From Myxococcales bacterium (GTDB taxonomy: Bacteria; Myxococcota_A; Polyangia; Polyangiales; Polyangiaceae): a stretch of 38,458 nt of DNA. Of the stretch, positions 8,166 through 18,295 are shown in pieces. The notes below the pieces were generated by a model. The model saw only the letters and a list, made by a program, of their open reading frames with translations. It made no database searches and was not told the DNA's origin. The position numbers and the translations under genes were made by a program. Position 1 is the first letter of the stretch. Each line of letters starts with the position of its first letter. The stretch spans positions 1 through 38,458 of the forward strand of contig SHZB01000012.1 of NCBI GenBank assembly GCA_009692485.1, read 5' to 3'.

Positions 8166-8192
8166 AAAAACCGGGGGCAGCGCGCGCCCCGG
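8166..8192 (-). terminator. Intrinsic terminator downstream of folB
   Basis: Minus strand reads CCGGGGCGCGCGCTGCCCCCGGTTTTT: GC-rich stem followed directly by T5. Confidence 0.7.
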
Positions 8193-8205
8193 CCAGCCAA
8201 CGCGG

Positions 8206-8592
8206 TCACCGCGGGCCCGCCCGGTTCGCCGAGAGCTCGACCGCCACGGTGTCCACGGACGCAGCGGTTGGCGGCCCGAATTTTCGCACGCGCACCGTGG
8301 CACCGACCGCCGGCGTATCGCTGAGCACCCGCTCGAGCAAGCGCCGCGACAACGACTCGAGCAAGCGGTACGAGGTGCGCGTGCCCTCTTCGACGACCAG
8401 CGTTGCGAGCACGTCGTAGTCGTAGACGGCGCGGCGATCATCGCTCGCTGGCAAGACCGCGATCGGGAGCCGCACCTCGAGATCGACCACGAAGTCCTGC
8501 GGTAGATCGCGCTCCGCGTCGGACACGCCGTGACGCGCGCGGAAGCGAATCCCTTCGAGGCGAATAACATAGCGATCGACGTCAGCCGACAT
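8206..8592 (-). CDS. folB: Dihydroneopterin aldolase
   Basis: VIRLEGIRFRARHGVSDAERDLPQDFVVDLEVRLP...VYDYDVLATLV...SYRLLESLSRRLLERVL. Confidence 0.8.
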   Translation of the reverse strand: MSADVDRYVIRLEGIRFRARHGVSDAERDLPQDFVVDLEVRLPIAVLPASDDRRAVYDYDVLATLVVEEGTRTSYRLLESLSRRLLERVLSDTPAVGATVRVRKFGPPTAASVDTVAVELSANRAGPR

Positions 8593-8802
8593 GCGGGCTG
8601 CATCATCGTAGATCTCGCGAAGCCTCGCCAGCCGGGACAGAGCGAGCGAGAAAACGACCTGCTCGACGAAGAACCGCGAGACCACGAAGAGAGCCGCCGC
8701 AGCGAGGCGCTGGTTCGCTCGACTGCATCGGGAGGCACGAATTCGCGCGGAAAAAAGCGCCGGGTGCCATTAAAATGCAGACCGCCTTCTGGACGCCGAC
8801 CC

Positions 8803-9771
8803 ATGTGCCTTACTTCGCGCTTCGCTTTACCCCGCATCACGCGGCTCCCCATCGGGCGAGCCCTTGGCCTCGCGCTAGTGTTCTCCGAGCTGATCGCCTG
8901 CCGCTTCGAGCAACCGCGCGATGACGGGCAAACCGGGACAGGTGGCCAGGGCGGTCATGCGGAGGCGATGCCGCTGTCGATCGCGACGTGGAACGTCCAC
9001 AATTTGATCAACGACAATCTCGACTCGGGCCTGCCCTTCGAGGACGTCGACGCCGGCTATCAGGCGCACAAAAAGGCCGTCATTCGTGCGCTTGACGAGC
9101 TCTCTGTTGACATCGTGATGCTGCAAGAGGTGGAGCACCAGAAGGTCCTCGATGAGCTCAACGACGGACTCGCGAAACCCTTCGCGCACGCGACGCTGCT
9201 CGACGGCAATGACCCACGCGGCGTCGACATCGCGATCCTCAGCCGGGTGCCGCTCGGCGCCGTCGTGACCCACAAGGACGAGAAGTTCACCAAGAATGGC
9301 ACCAACGCCCCGCTCTATTCTTATGCGCGCGATTGCCTCGAGGTGCACCTGAACTACAACGGTCGCGAGATCGTCCTGCTCGGCGTGCACTTCAAGTCGA
9401 AGGACAACGACGCGCCCGACAAGCGCCTCGCGGAGGCTCAGCACACGCGCCTGCTCGCGGACGCGCTCCTGGCGGACGCGTCGAACACCGCGCTGCTCAT
9501 CCTCGGGGACTACAACGATCTGCCGAGCTCGCTGCCCGTCGAGGCCGTCGCCGGCACCGTGCCTCGCTTCGAAAACGCGGCGGCTCTCGCGCCGAGCACG
9601 GACCGCTGGAGCTTCTATTACAACGGCCAGTACGAGCTCGTCGATCACCAGTTCGCGAATCCCGTGTTGTTCGACATGCTCGATCTCAGCTCGGTGCAAA
9701 TCCCGCACACCGACACGACCGAGTCGGCCAGCGACCACGCGCCCATCCTCGCCACGTACCTGGTTCGCTGA
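8803..9771 (+). CDS. Endonuclease/exonuclease/phosphatase-family protein, probably exported
   Basis: IATWNVHNLINDN, VDIVMLQEVEHQKVLDEL, GVHFKSKDND, LLILGDYNDLPSS, ESASDHAPILATY motifs; hydrophobic N-terminus with ELIACRFEQ. Confidence 0.8.
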   Translation: MCLTSRFALPRITRLPIGRALGLALVFSELIACRFEQPRDDGQTGTGGQGGHAEAMPLSIATWNVHNLINDNLDSGLPFEDVDAGYQAHKKAVIRALDELSVDIVMLQEVEHQKVLDELNDGLAKPFAHATLLDGNDPRGVDIAILSRVPLGAVVTHKDEKFTKNGTNAPLYSYARDCLEVHLNYNGREIVLLGVHFKSKDNDAPDKRLAEAQHTRLLADALLADASNTALLILGDYNDLPSSLPVEAVAGTVPRFENAAALAPSTDRWSFYYNGQYELVDHQFANPVLFDMLDLSSVQIPHTDTTESASDHAPILATYLVR

Positions 9772-9799
9772 GCCGGACGAGCACCCGAGAGAGCTTCCG

Positions 9800-12700
9800 A
9801 TGAGCCGACCCGCTACCCCCGCGGCGCGGCCACCACCGGAGCTGAAAGCACCCGGCGCACGACCGGTTCCGCGCCCGACGAAGCGACGGCGCGATTGGGG
9901 CGGCATCGTCGCGCGCGCTTTGTGTGGCGTGTTCGCGCTGCTCGGCGCGGTGCCGCTCGGGCTCGGCGTGTTGGTGCGGCTGGGGCCGATCGAAAGGTGG
10001 GCGGCGCGCGAGACGGCGCGGCTCGTGTCCGAGGCGGTACTCGTCGAGGCGAGCTACCAGCTCAGGGTCGTACCGTGGCCGCTCGAGATCGCGATCGAGG
10101 ACCTCGAGGTCGAGGCAAACGACGGGCTCGGACCTGCATTCACGGCCGCTCGCGTGCTGATTCGACCGCGGCTCTTCGCGCTGCTCGATGGCCACATCGA
10201 CGCCGGCGAAGTCGAGATCGACGACGCGGTGGTGCGGGTGCTCATCGCCGATGGGCGGGTGAGGAACGTCGACTATCAGCTGCCAGCTCGAGACGCGACG
10301 GACACGCGTGAGCGCATCCCGTTCTCGGAGTTGGTCGTCAACGGCGCGGCGCTCGACGTCACCTTCGGCGGGCTGCGACTGAGGGGCCGCGATGTGGATC
10401 TCGACGTCGCGGTCACCCGAGGAGCAACGGTGCAAGAGCCCTCCCAGATCGGCGTCTCGATGCGGACGGGCGAGGTCCTTGTCGACCGCTTGCACGCGGA
10501 CATTTCGAGCCCCGGATATCAGCGTGCCGACGAGGACCGGCTGTGCTCCATCGAGCTGCGCGCGAGGTACCGCGTTGGCGAGCTGCTCATCCGGCGGCTG
10601 GCGCTCACGGGCTCGGCGGATTTCGATCCGCGGCTCGACACGCGCCCGAGTTGCCAGCTCGCGGCGGGCGATTGGCGAAGGGTGGCGCTCGAGCTGGAGA
10701 CGACGCGGATCGCGCTCGAAGAAGATGGGCCACGCAGCATCGACGGGCGCATCGCGGCCACGCTGCCGGTCGGCCTCGTGCACCGCTTCATCGACGCGCC
10801 GCCGACGACGGGCACGCTCGAAATCGGGCTCGAGAGCTTCTCGTTCGCGGACGGCGACAAGCTTCCGCGCTTGCACGGTCGCGTTCGCGGCACGAGCCTC
10901 GGCATCGAGGGAAAAACCGTCGCGCACACCTTCGACGGTCGGCTCGTCCTCGATGGGCAGACGGTCACGGCGAGCAAGCTCAAGGTCGGATGGGGCGGCG
11001 GCACCGCGACGATCGACGAGCTGAAGGTCGAGCCCTTCGCGGCGGGCGTTCCGCTCTCGGTGCGCGGCGTCCTCATCGAAGATGCGCGGCTCGAGGACAT
11101 CCTCGATGAGCTCGGGGGCCATCCCTCCGCGTGGGTCACCTGGACGCTCGCCCATACGTCGATCGCGCAGTTTGGTGGGACCCTCGTGCCGCTCGAGCTT
11201 GGCGGACCCCTCGTGGCCGAGACGCGCGACTTCGGGGTCTTCGACAGGCCCGCGAACTTGATCGATCGCGAGCGCCGGCTCGGTGTCGAAAAGGCCGCAG
11301 TTTCCGGGCAATTTCGCGTTCAGCCGGAGGGGGTCTTGCTCGACGGATTCACGATCACGACACCGGGTTCGCTCGTCCGCACCACCGTCTCGCTCGGCTT
11401 TCTGCAAGACCTCGGGATCGCTATCGCCCCCGGATCCCACATTGAGCTCGGCGAGCTGTCGCCCATCGCGGGCTCCAAGATGAAGGGCCTCGCGACCGTC
11501 TCGCTGAGCGCGAACGGAAAATTCACGCGCCCGCACATCACCGGCACCTTGGGGATCGAAGGCTTCGAGTTCGAAGGCTTCCCGATCGGCAACGTCGCGG
11601 AGGCGAAGGTCGACTTCGTTCCGCTCGTCCTCAAGCTCACTGACGCGCGCGTAGAGCACGGCGCAAGCTCGATCAGGCTACCGCGACTGTCGCTCGAGTT
11701 CGGTCGCGCCGATGCCGTCCTTGCGATCGCGGGCACGCTCGATACCCGCGCTTCGGGCCTCAGATTTCGCGATCTGCTGGACACGCTGAAGCTCGGCGGC
11801 GAACCTCGTTTCCACGGGCTCGCGGCACGCGTGGCGGGGCTCTTCGATATCGACTTCGTGCTCCGAAGCGCGCGCCCTCCGTGCCTCGATGGGCGCCTCG
11901 CGGTCACGGGAAACGGCAGCCTCTCGGAGATTGAAACTTACGGCGAGCGCTTCGACTCCGGCACGCTGGATTTCGATTACATCTGGGACGATTTGCCGGC
12001 GGCCTCGCACGGTCTCGTGGTCGATGTGCGCTCGGCCACGCTCAGGAAGGGCACGGGCTCGGCGCTCATGCGCGCGACGATTCGGCATGGCGGCGTGCTC
12101 GAGGGAGACGTCGTCCTTGGAGGATTGCCACTCGCGCAGCTCGACATGCTCGGCTTCCGCGGCGACGGAAAAACATTTCTGATCGCGCCCGAAGGCACGC
12201 TCTCGGCCACGGGTCGAGTCGGCGGCACGCTCGAGCGCATGACGGGCAGCTTCGACGTGGACGTCTCCACCGTGCGAGTCGGGCCCGACGCACTGCCGCC
12301 ATCGCGCTTTCATGTGGACATGTTGCCGCGGACGACACCCGTAGCCCACGCGCCCGCGCTCTTGTGCGGTCGCCGCATCATCGTGCCGGACGGCGAAAAA
12401 AGCGGCCCAAACGGCGTATTTCGCCTCGCGGGCACAGCCTTCGGCAAGCAACTGCGCTTCGATGATTTCGAGATCACGCGGGAGGCAAACCCGGTCGCGC
12501 GGGGCACGCTCGCGTTGGAGCGCCTCGAGCTCGCGCCGCTCGGCAACCTCGTCCCCGGTGTGGCGTTCTCGGAAGATGCTGTGCGCGGTCACGTCAGCTC
12601 TACGGTGACTGTCCACGAGCTTTTGCTGGGCGCGCCGGCCGCGGCCAAAGTGACGATCCAGCTCGCATCGCTTGAGCTCTCGCAGCGCGGGCGCACGATG

Positions 12701-14281
12701 ACGATCGGGGCCATCGACGATGCGCTCGAGCTGAGCGACACGACCCTGACCTTGCCCACGATTCCGGCACGCCTGTCGTTGCCGAGCGGCGTCGCGGCGA
12801 CGGTCGAAGTCACCGGAAGCGTCGACGGCCTCGCCTCCGAGCCATCGCTGCAGCTCATCGTTGCGCTGCCTCCGCTCGATCTCGGAAAGCTCGCCGCCAA
12901 GCTCCCGTTGGTACAACGCGCGAGCGGAATCGTGCAGGGCTCGATCGCGGTGCGAGGTAGTGCCCGCGCCCCGACGTTGACGGGGAGCGCAACCTTGACC
13001 AAGGGCTCGCTGCGCTTGGAAGGAGTGCCGGTGCCGCTCGATGACATCGACGTCGCCGTCACCGTCCAAGACGGGACGCTCACGGTGACGCGCGCGCTCG
13101 CCACGAGTGGCGGGAGCGGGAATTTGCGGCTCAGCGGACGAGTCCCCCTCGATGGGCTGGGATTCGCACGCGCGACCGCCACGCTCTCGGTCCGCGATGT
13201 GAAGCTTCCGCTCGCCGACGGCATCAAGGCGACGGCCAGCGCCGACCTCGTGTTGAGTTTGGCGCCGAAAGACGACAGCTCCACGCGCGCGCTCCCGCAC
13301 GTCGCGGGCACGGTCACGTTGACCCAGTTCACCTACGCTCGACCGATGGCGTTTCGCGTCGATCTCGGGCAGCTCACGCGCGCCGCGGCGACCGAGGTGG
13401 CGAGCTACGACCCCGACGCCGAGAACCTCAGCTTCGACCTCAACGTGACGTCGCCTCGGCCCCTCCGCATCGAAAACGATCTCATCGACGCGCGCCTCGA
13501 GATCGAATCACCGGGGCTGCGCGTGTCCGGGACGGACCAACGCTTCGGTGCGAAGGGCGCGTTGCGGATCGACCCGAGCTCGAAGCTGTACCTTCAAGGA
13601 CACGCCTTTCGAGTGCGGGCCGGCACGGTACGCTTCGACGATCTTACGCGCGTGCAGCCACGACTCGACATCGTCGCCGACACGGAATATCGGCGGCAGG
13701 CAGCATCGCAGAGCGCCGAGGGGGCGAGCGCAGGCGAGGGAGCGACGACCGGGGCGAGCGCCACGACCGCGACGAGCGACGCCGCAAGCTGGCGCATCAC
13801 GATGCACGCGACCGGCGACACCGACGCGCCGGCGCTCGCACTTTCGAGCGATCCGCCGCTGTCGCAAGAAGATCTTGTGTTGCTGCTGCAGGTCGGCATG
13901 ACGCGCGCGGAGCTCGATCGCGGGCTCGCCAGCTCACTGGCGCAGAGCGTGAGCCTCGAAGCGCTGAGCGCCGTCACCGGTCTGGGTCAGGCAGTGAAGA
14001 AGACCGTGCCGCTCATCGACGAGTTCCGTCTTGGGAGCCAATATTCGTCCGTCTCGGGACGCCCCGAGCCCACGGTCACCGTCGGCAAGCGCATCACGAG
14101 CGACGTGCGGGCGACCGTGACCTCGGGGCTCTCGGACAGTCGCGAAGTGCGTACCAACATCGACTGGAAGCTTGGCCGACGCCTCAGTGTCCAAGGCTCG
14201 TACGACAACATCAACGACGCCGCGAGCTCGACCCTGGGCAACCTCGGCGTCGACTTGCGCTGGCGGCTGGAGTTCGAATGA
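9800..14281 (+). CDS. tamB: TamB/AsmA-like translocation and assembly module protein
   Basis: 1493 aa; N-terminal TM; long beta-rich repeats; C-terminal DUF490-like region PPLSQEDLVLLLQVGMTRAELDRG...QAVKKTVPLIDEFRLGSQYSS...GKRITSDVRATVTSGL. Confidence 0.85.
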   Translation: MSRPATPAARPPPELKAPGARPVPRPTKRRRDWGGIVARALCGVFALLGAVPLGLGVLVRLGPIERWAARETARLVSEAVLVEASYQLRVVPWPLEIAIEDLEVEANDGLGPAFTAARVLIRPRLFALLDGHIDAGEVEIDDAVVRVLIADGRVRNVDYQLPARDATDTRERIPFSELVVNGAALDVTFGGLRLRGRDVDLDVAVTRGATVQEPSQIGVSMRTGEVLVDRLHADISSPGYQRADEDRLCSIELRARYRVGELLIRRLALTGSADFDPRLDTRPSCQLAAGDWRRVALELETTRIALEEDGPRSIDGRIAATLPVGLVHRFIDAPPTTGTLEIGLESFSFADGDKLPRLHGRVRGTSLGIEGKTVAHTFDGRLVLDGQTVTASKLKVGWGGGTATIDELKVEPFAAGVPLSVRGVLIEDARLEDILDELGGHPSAWVTWTLAHTSIAQFGGTLVPLELGGPLVAETRDFGVFDRPANLIDRERRLGVEKAAVSGQFRVQPEGVLLDGFTITTPGSLVRTTVSLGFLQDLGIAIAPGSHIELGELSPIAGSKMKGLATVSLSANGKFTRPHITGTLGIEGFEFEGFPIGNVAEAKVDFVPLVLKLTDARVEHGASSIRLPRLSLEFGRADAVLAIAGTLDTRASGLRFRDLLDTLKLGGEPRFHGLAARVAGLFDIDFVLRSARPPCLDGRLAVTGNGSLSEIETYGERFDSGTLDFDYIWDDLPAASHGLVVDVRSATLRKGTGSALMRATIRHGGVLEGDVVLGGLPLAQLDMLGFRGDGKTFLIAPEGTLSATGRVGGTLERMTGSFDVDVSTVRVGPDALPPSRFHVDMLPRTTPVAHAPALLCGRRIIVPDGEKSGPNGVFRLAGTAFGKQLRFDDFEITREANPVARGTLALERLELAPLGNLVPGVAFSEDAVRGHVSSTVTVHELLLGAPAAAKVTIQLASLELSQRGRTMTIGAIDDALELSDTTLTLPTIPARLSLPSGVAATVEVTGSVDGLASEPSLQLIVALPPLDLGKLAAKLPLVQRASGIVQGSIAVRGSARAPTLTGSATLTKGSLRLEGVPVPLDDIDVAVTVQDGTLTVTRALATSGGSGNLRLSGRVPLDGLGFARATATLSVRDVKLPLADGIKATASADLVLSLAPKDDSSTRALPHVAGTVTLTQFTYARPMAFRVDLGQLTRAAATEVASYDPDAENLSFDLNVTSPRPLRIENDLIDARLEIESPGLRVSGTDQRFGAKGALRIDPSSKLYLQGHAFRVRAGTVRFDDLTRVQPRLDIVADTEYRRQAASQSAEGASAGEGATTGASATTATSDAASWRITMHATGDTDAPALALSSDPPLSQEDLVLLLQVGMTRAELDRGLASSLAQSVSLEALSAVTGLGQAVKKTVPLIDEFRLGSQYSSVSGRPEPTVTVGKRITSDVRATVTSGLSDSREVRTNIDWKLGRRLSVQGSYDNINDAASSTLGNLGVDLRWRLEFE

Positions 14282-14398
14282 TCGCTCCGTCGGCGCGCGC
14301 CACCTTCGCCGCTTCGATGTTGGTCCTCGCGCTAATTCGAAGGATCGCTCCGTCGGCGCGCGCCACCTTCGCACCTGCGATGTTGCTCCTCGCGCTGT
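14273..14398 (+). repeat. 63-bp tandem duplication (two copies) across the tamB stop / omp85 start
   Basis: Copies 14273-14335 and 14336-14398, about 7 mismatches in 63; encodes IAPSARATFAASMLVLAL-IRR-IAPSARATFAPAMLLLAL. Confidence 0.95.
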
Positions 14399-17300
14399 TT
14401 TGCGTCGGCACCACGGCGAGCGCAGAGGCACCGAGCCCGACCATCGAGCGCCCGTTCGGGGAGCTCTCCGACAAGCCGATCTTGGCGCTGAGTGTGGAGA
14501 CGCTCGGCCGCATGTGGCGCTCGAAGCCGGAGATTCGCTCCGTCAGCGTGGGCACTCCGCTCACGCCGGAAGCGGCACGGCGGGCGGTGCTCGAGCTCGA
14601 GGCGACAAAGGGCTTCGCCGATGTTCGCGCCGAACCGCGCGCCTACGAAGACGGCGTCGTGTTGCGCCTCCTCGCGGTGCCCATGCGCCGTGTCGCACAG
14701 CTCAAGGTCGAGGCCACGGGCCCACTGCCGGAAGCGCGAGTGCGCGGGGCTCTCACCCTCGGGCCGGATTCCGAACTCACCGAGCTTAGCCTTCGAAGAG
14801 CCCGCTCGCGTGTGGTCGCCCTCTACGATGATGCGGGCTACGACCGCGCCCGCGTTTCGATCGGCGTGAGCGACACGGACGAGCCCCTGCGTGTGCTCGT
14901 CACCGTCGATGTCGAGCCAGGCGCCCCGCGGAGGATCGATCGGCGCGTGTTCGTGATCGAGCCGAAATACCAGCGAATCGTGGGCGATCTCAAGGAGCAG
15001 TACGAGCTCTCGTCCGGGGACATCCTCGCCTCCGACCGGCTCGCCGAGGCCGACGGAGAGCTCAGCGAACGGCTACGTCAGCGCCGCTTCCTCGAGGCAC
15101 GCGTCGAGCATCGCGTGGTGCGGGACGGCGAGCGTTCGTTCTTGTTCGTGTACGTGCATTCGGGGCCACGCTCCACTCTCCGCTTTCGCGGCCAGCGCGC
15201 TTTCGACGCCCGCGACCTCGAGGCTGCACTCGCGCTCGATGGTGCGATCGATCCGTCGAGCGCCGCGGCCGCCGAGCGTCTCACGGCGTTCTACATAGCC
15301 CGCGGCTACCTCGATGCGCGCCTCGACGTGGCCGAGGTGATGCGCGAAGGAGGCGCCGTCCGCGAGCTGGCCGTGACCATCAGCGAGGGCGAGCCGGTGC
15401 GGATCACCGAGCGGTTATTTCCGTGCCTCGACGGCGATGCGCCCGTGGACTTGCGCGCCGACGATGTTGCCCGCGAGCTGAACGCTTTTCTCGAGAGCGA
15501 GCTGCCGTCAACGCCGTTTCTGAGCTCGGTCGACGACGCCGTGATCGACGATGGTCTCGCGAGCCCGGGAGGCAAGCGTGCGGTGTCCACACGAATCGAG
15601 CCCGCGTCGACGTACAGCCCGGAGGCCTACAAGAACGCGCTCGCACATCTCCGGCGTGTGCTCGAGAGCAAGGGCTATCGCCACGCTGCGGTGGGTCCCA
15701 TCGCGCTCGTCCGCGGCAGCTGCGATCCGCGCGCGGCAGGTTCGGGATGCCACCCCGTTCCGCTCCCAGCCATCGTTTCACCGCTGTGCGCGCGCGACGC
15801 CAGCGACTTGCCGCTCGCGGAGGCTCGGCTCGCCGCCCGCTATACCTGCAGCCCCGACCCCGCACGCAGCCTGCGCTGTTCGCCCGAAGCAAAGCTGTGG
15901 TTGCCGCTGCAGCTCGGACCGCGAACGGAACTTTACGACGTCGCCTTCGAGGGGCTCCTTCTGATGAACCCGGGCGAGGCGCTGCGCGAGAGCGGCCTCA
16001 TCGTCGGCGTGCCCTTCGCCAACGTCGCCGTCGAGTCCGCGCGCGCGAGGCTCCTCGAGATCTACGGCAACGCCGGCCACGCCTTCGCACAAGTACGCAC
16101 CGTGGTCGAAGAGTCGCCCGACAAAACGCGCGCCCGCGTGCGCTTCGTCATCACCGAAAACGAACCCGTCGTCATCACCGGCTACGAGGTCCGTGGCGCC
16201 CTTCGCACCGAGCCCAAGGTCGCCCTCGGCAGACTCGCGCTCTGCCCCGATCTCGCGCTCTGCCGCGGAAAAGAGCGGTATTTCCGCCGCGACCTCGCGC
16301 GCCAGAGTGAAGAACAGATCGCCACGCTCGGCATCTTCTCCAGCGTCTCGGTGAGCCTCGAGAACCCGGATGTCGTCCAGGCGGCGAAGCGCGTGATCAT
16401 CAGCGTCGCAGAGCAACCATCGCAATACCTCGAGCCGCGCGCCGGGTTCTCGACCGGTGAAGGCTTTCGCTTCGCGGCCGAGTACGGACATCGCAGTGTC
16501 GGTGGTCGCGCCATCGGTCTCACGATGCGCCTCGAGTTCGGCTATCTGCCCGATTTCCTCATCCTCGAGGACGCGGTGCGCGCACGCTACGCGGCCTTCG
16601 TTGGCGACCTCGCCAAGCGCCTCGAACGACGCAATGGCGTCACGCTCACGCTGCCCGAAATGGGGCTCGGACCGCGCGTCACGTTGAGCCTCGACGGCAT
16701 CGACGTGCGCGACAATCAGCGCGACTACGGCCTCAGCCGCGAGGCCCTCATCCCGGTGTTGGCGTATCGACCGGCGCGGGCGCTTGCCCTCACGCTCGGC
16801 GCGTCGCTCGAGGTGAACGACGTGACGCTCTTCGAAGAGGGCGGCGTCGCTGCTGCCATCAAGCGCAAGCCGGCGCTCGCGTCGCTCTTGCGCGTCCCCG
16901 AGGGCCGCACGCTCGCGGTCTCGCAACGCGGAAGCGTCACCTGGGATCGCCGCGACGACCCCTTCGCCGCCACGCGCGGCACGCTGCTCACCACCTCGGT
17001 CGAGCACGTCACGGCGTTGCCGCTGGACGAGCGCACCGCCGTTCAAAGTGAGTTCTTGCGGATGAATGCCCGCGGCGCCGGCTACCTGCGTCTCACCGAC
17101 GGCGGCCTCGCGCTCGCGCTGAGCCTCGCCGGCGGCTACAACCTTCAGCTCAAGAGCGACAGCGAGACGTACCCGGATCGCCTGTTTTACGTGGGCGGCG
17201 TGAGCACGGTGCGCGGCTTCGAGTACGACTCGATGGTGCCCGAAGACATCGCCCGCGAGGTGCTGGCGTCGCGCATCTCGATCTCCGACGTGGGCGTGCG

Positions 17301-17574
17301 CGGCGGCGATCTGTTCATCAATCCGCGCATCGAGCTTCGCATCCCCGCGACGAATCGCGTCAGCTTTGGCGTGTTCCTCGACAGCGGCAACGTCTGGTCG
17401 AAGAGCGACTCGATCGACTCGGTCTCCGAGCTGCTCTCGCTGCGCTATGCGGCCGGCACGGGGGTGCGCGCGAACACTCCGATCGGGCCCATCGCGCTCG
17501 ACGGCGGCATCAAGCTCGTACGACGCCCATGGGAAGACATCGGCTCGCTGCACTTCTCGATCGGGCTCTTCTGA
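14278..17574 (+). CDS. Omp85-family outer-membrane protein (TamA/BamA-like) with long POTRA region
   Basis: 1098 aa; POTRA-like modules; C-terminal barrel EPRAGFSTGEGFRFAAEYGHRSVGGRAIG...FYVGGVSTVRGFEYDSMVPED...PLGPIALDGG-like end; ATGA overlap with tamB. Confidence 0.85.
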   Translation: MIAPSARATFAASMLVLALIRRIAPSARATFAPAMLLLALFCVGTTASAEAPSPTIERPFGELSDKPILALSVETLGRMWRSKPEIRSVSVGTPLTPEAARRAVLELEATKGFADVRAEPRAYEDGVVLRLLAVPMRRVAQLKVEATGPLPEARVRGALTLGPDSELTELSLRRARSRVVALYDDAGYDRARVSIGVSDTDEPLRVLVTVDVEPGAPRRIDRRVFVIEPKYQRIVGDLKEQYELSSGDILASDRLAEADGELSERLRQRRFLEARVEHRVVRDGERSFLFVYVHSGPRSTLRFRGQRAFDARDLEAALALDGAIDPSSAAAAERLTAFYIARGYLDARLDVAEVMREGGAVRELAVTISEGEPVRITERLFPCLDGDAPVDLRADDVARELNAFLESELPSTPFLSSVDDAVIDDGLASPGGKRAVSTRIEPASTYSPEAYKNALAHLRRVLESKGYRHAAVGPIALVRGSCDPRAAGSGCHPVPLPAIVSPLCARDASDLPLAEARLAARYTCSPDPARSLRCSPEAKLWLPLQLGPRTELYDVAFEGLLLMNPGEALRESGLIVGVPFANVAVESARARLLEIYGNAGHAFAQVRTVVEESPDKTRARVRFVITENEPVVITGYEVRGALRTEPKVALGRLALCPDLALCRGKERYFRRDLARQSEEQIATLGIFSSVSVSLENPDVVQAAKRVIISVAEQPSQYLEPRAGFSTGEGFRFAAEYGHRSVGGRAIGLTMRLEFGYLPDFLILEDAVRARYAAFVGDLAKRLERRNGVTLTLPEMGLGPRVTLSLDGIDVRDNQRDYGLSREALIPVLAYRPARALALTLGASLEVNDVTLFEEGGVAAAIKRKPALASLLRVPEGRTLAVSQRGSVTWDRRDDPFAATRGTLLTTSVEHVTALPLDERTAVQSEFLRMNARGAGYLRLTDGGLALALSLAGGYNLQLKSDSETYPDRLFYVGGVSTVRGFEYDSMVPEDIAREVLASRISISDVGVRGGDLFINPRIELRIPATNRVSFGVFLDSGNVWSKSDSIDSVSELLSLRYAAGTGVRANTPIGPIALDGGIKLVRRPWEDIGSLHFSIGLF

Positions 17575-17671
17575 GCGGCGCGGCCCGGCTATTTTTTCGG
17601 CGCGACCCCGTTCGTTCTTGGTGCATTTCAGCGCACCCCGACACCAACGACTTTCGCTATGCTCTCCGGCG

Positions 17672-18151
17672 ATGCGCCCTATCGTCATGATGCTCACCCG
17701 TCCGGCCCTGGCTGCGTTCGTCGTAACTACCTGCGGCGCGGCCTTCCTCCTCGTTGCCTGTGGCGGCAAGGCCATCGTCGATGATCCGCTCGGTCAAGGT
17801 GGCTCGGGTGGCGCCGCCGTCACGACCAGCACGGTGAGCACCGGGATCGAACCTGGCTGCGGCACCACAGACACCTGCGCTGCCGCGTGCTCGGCGCTCT
17901 ATTGCTGCGCGCAACAGCCCGACCTTTGCCCCGGCATCGGTGGCGTCAGCGAAGTAGAATTTCGAAGCGACTGCGAACAGCTCTGTGCCGAGTCCCCCGC
18001 GCTGACAACCCTCGTCAATCCCATGTCGTGTGCCGGCACAGTTGGAACGATCGCCAATTTGTGGCCCGAATTCGGCGCGCTCTGCAACGGCATGTCGACT
18101 GGGCCGGAGCCCGCTCCGGGACCGGACGGACAAGGGCAGCGGAACCCGTAG
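17672..18151 (+). CDS. Small Cys-rich lipoprotein
   Basis: FLLVACGGKAIVDDPLGQGGSGGAAV lipobox and Gly-rich linker; CGTTDTCAAACSALYCCAQQPDLCPG. Confidence 0.7.
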   Translation: MRPIVMMLTRPALAAFVVTTCGAAFLLVACGGKAIVDDPLGQGGSGGAAVTTSTVSTGIEPGCGTTDTCAAACSALYCCAQQPDLCPGIGGVSEVEFRSDCEQLCAESPALTTLVNPMSCAGTVGTIANLWPEFGALCNGMSTGPEPAPGPDGQGQRNP

Positions 18152-18172
18152 CTGCGCCGCCGCGGAGAACTG

Positions 18173-18233
18173 CGCGAACGCGAAAACGAGCGCGACCTCG
18201 AGGCCAACCGCGAACGCGAAAACGAGCGCGACC
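18173..18233 (+). repeat. 25-bp perfect direct repeat at 36-bp period
   Basis: cgcgaacgcgaaaacgagcgcgacc at 18173-18197 and 18209-18233. Confidence 0.9.
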
Positions 18234-18295
18234 CCGAAAAACCGGCCAAATCGCGCACTGACGCCAAACTCGCAAACGAGAGCTTGCCCCGATAC

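Noticed and set aside
17575-17612. Intrinsic terminator after the omp85 gene (cggcccggctattttttcgg)
   Set aside because: T6 is present but I could not find a convincing stem immediately before it.
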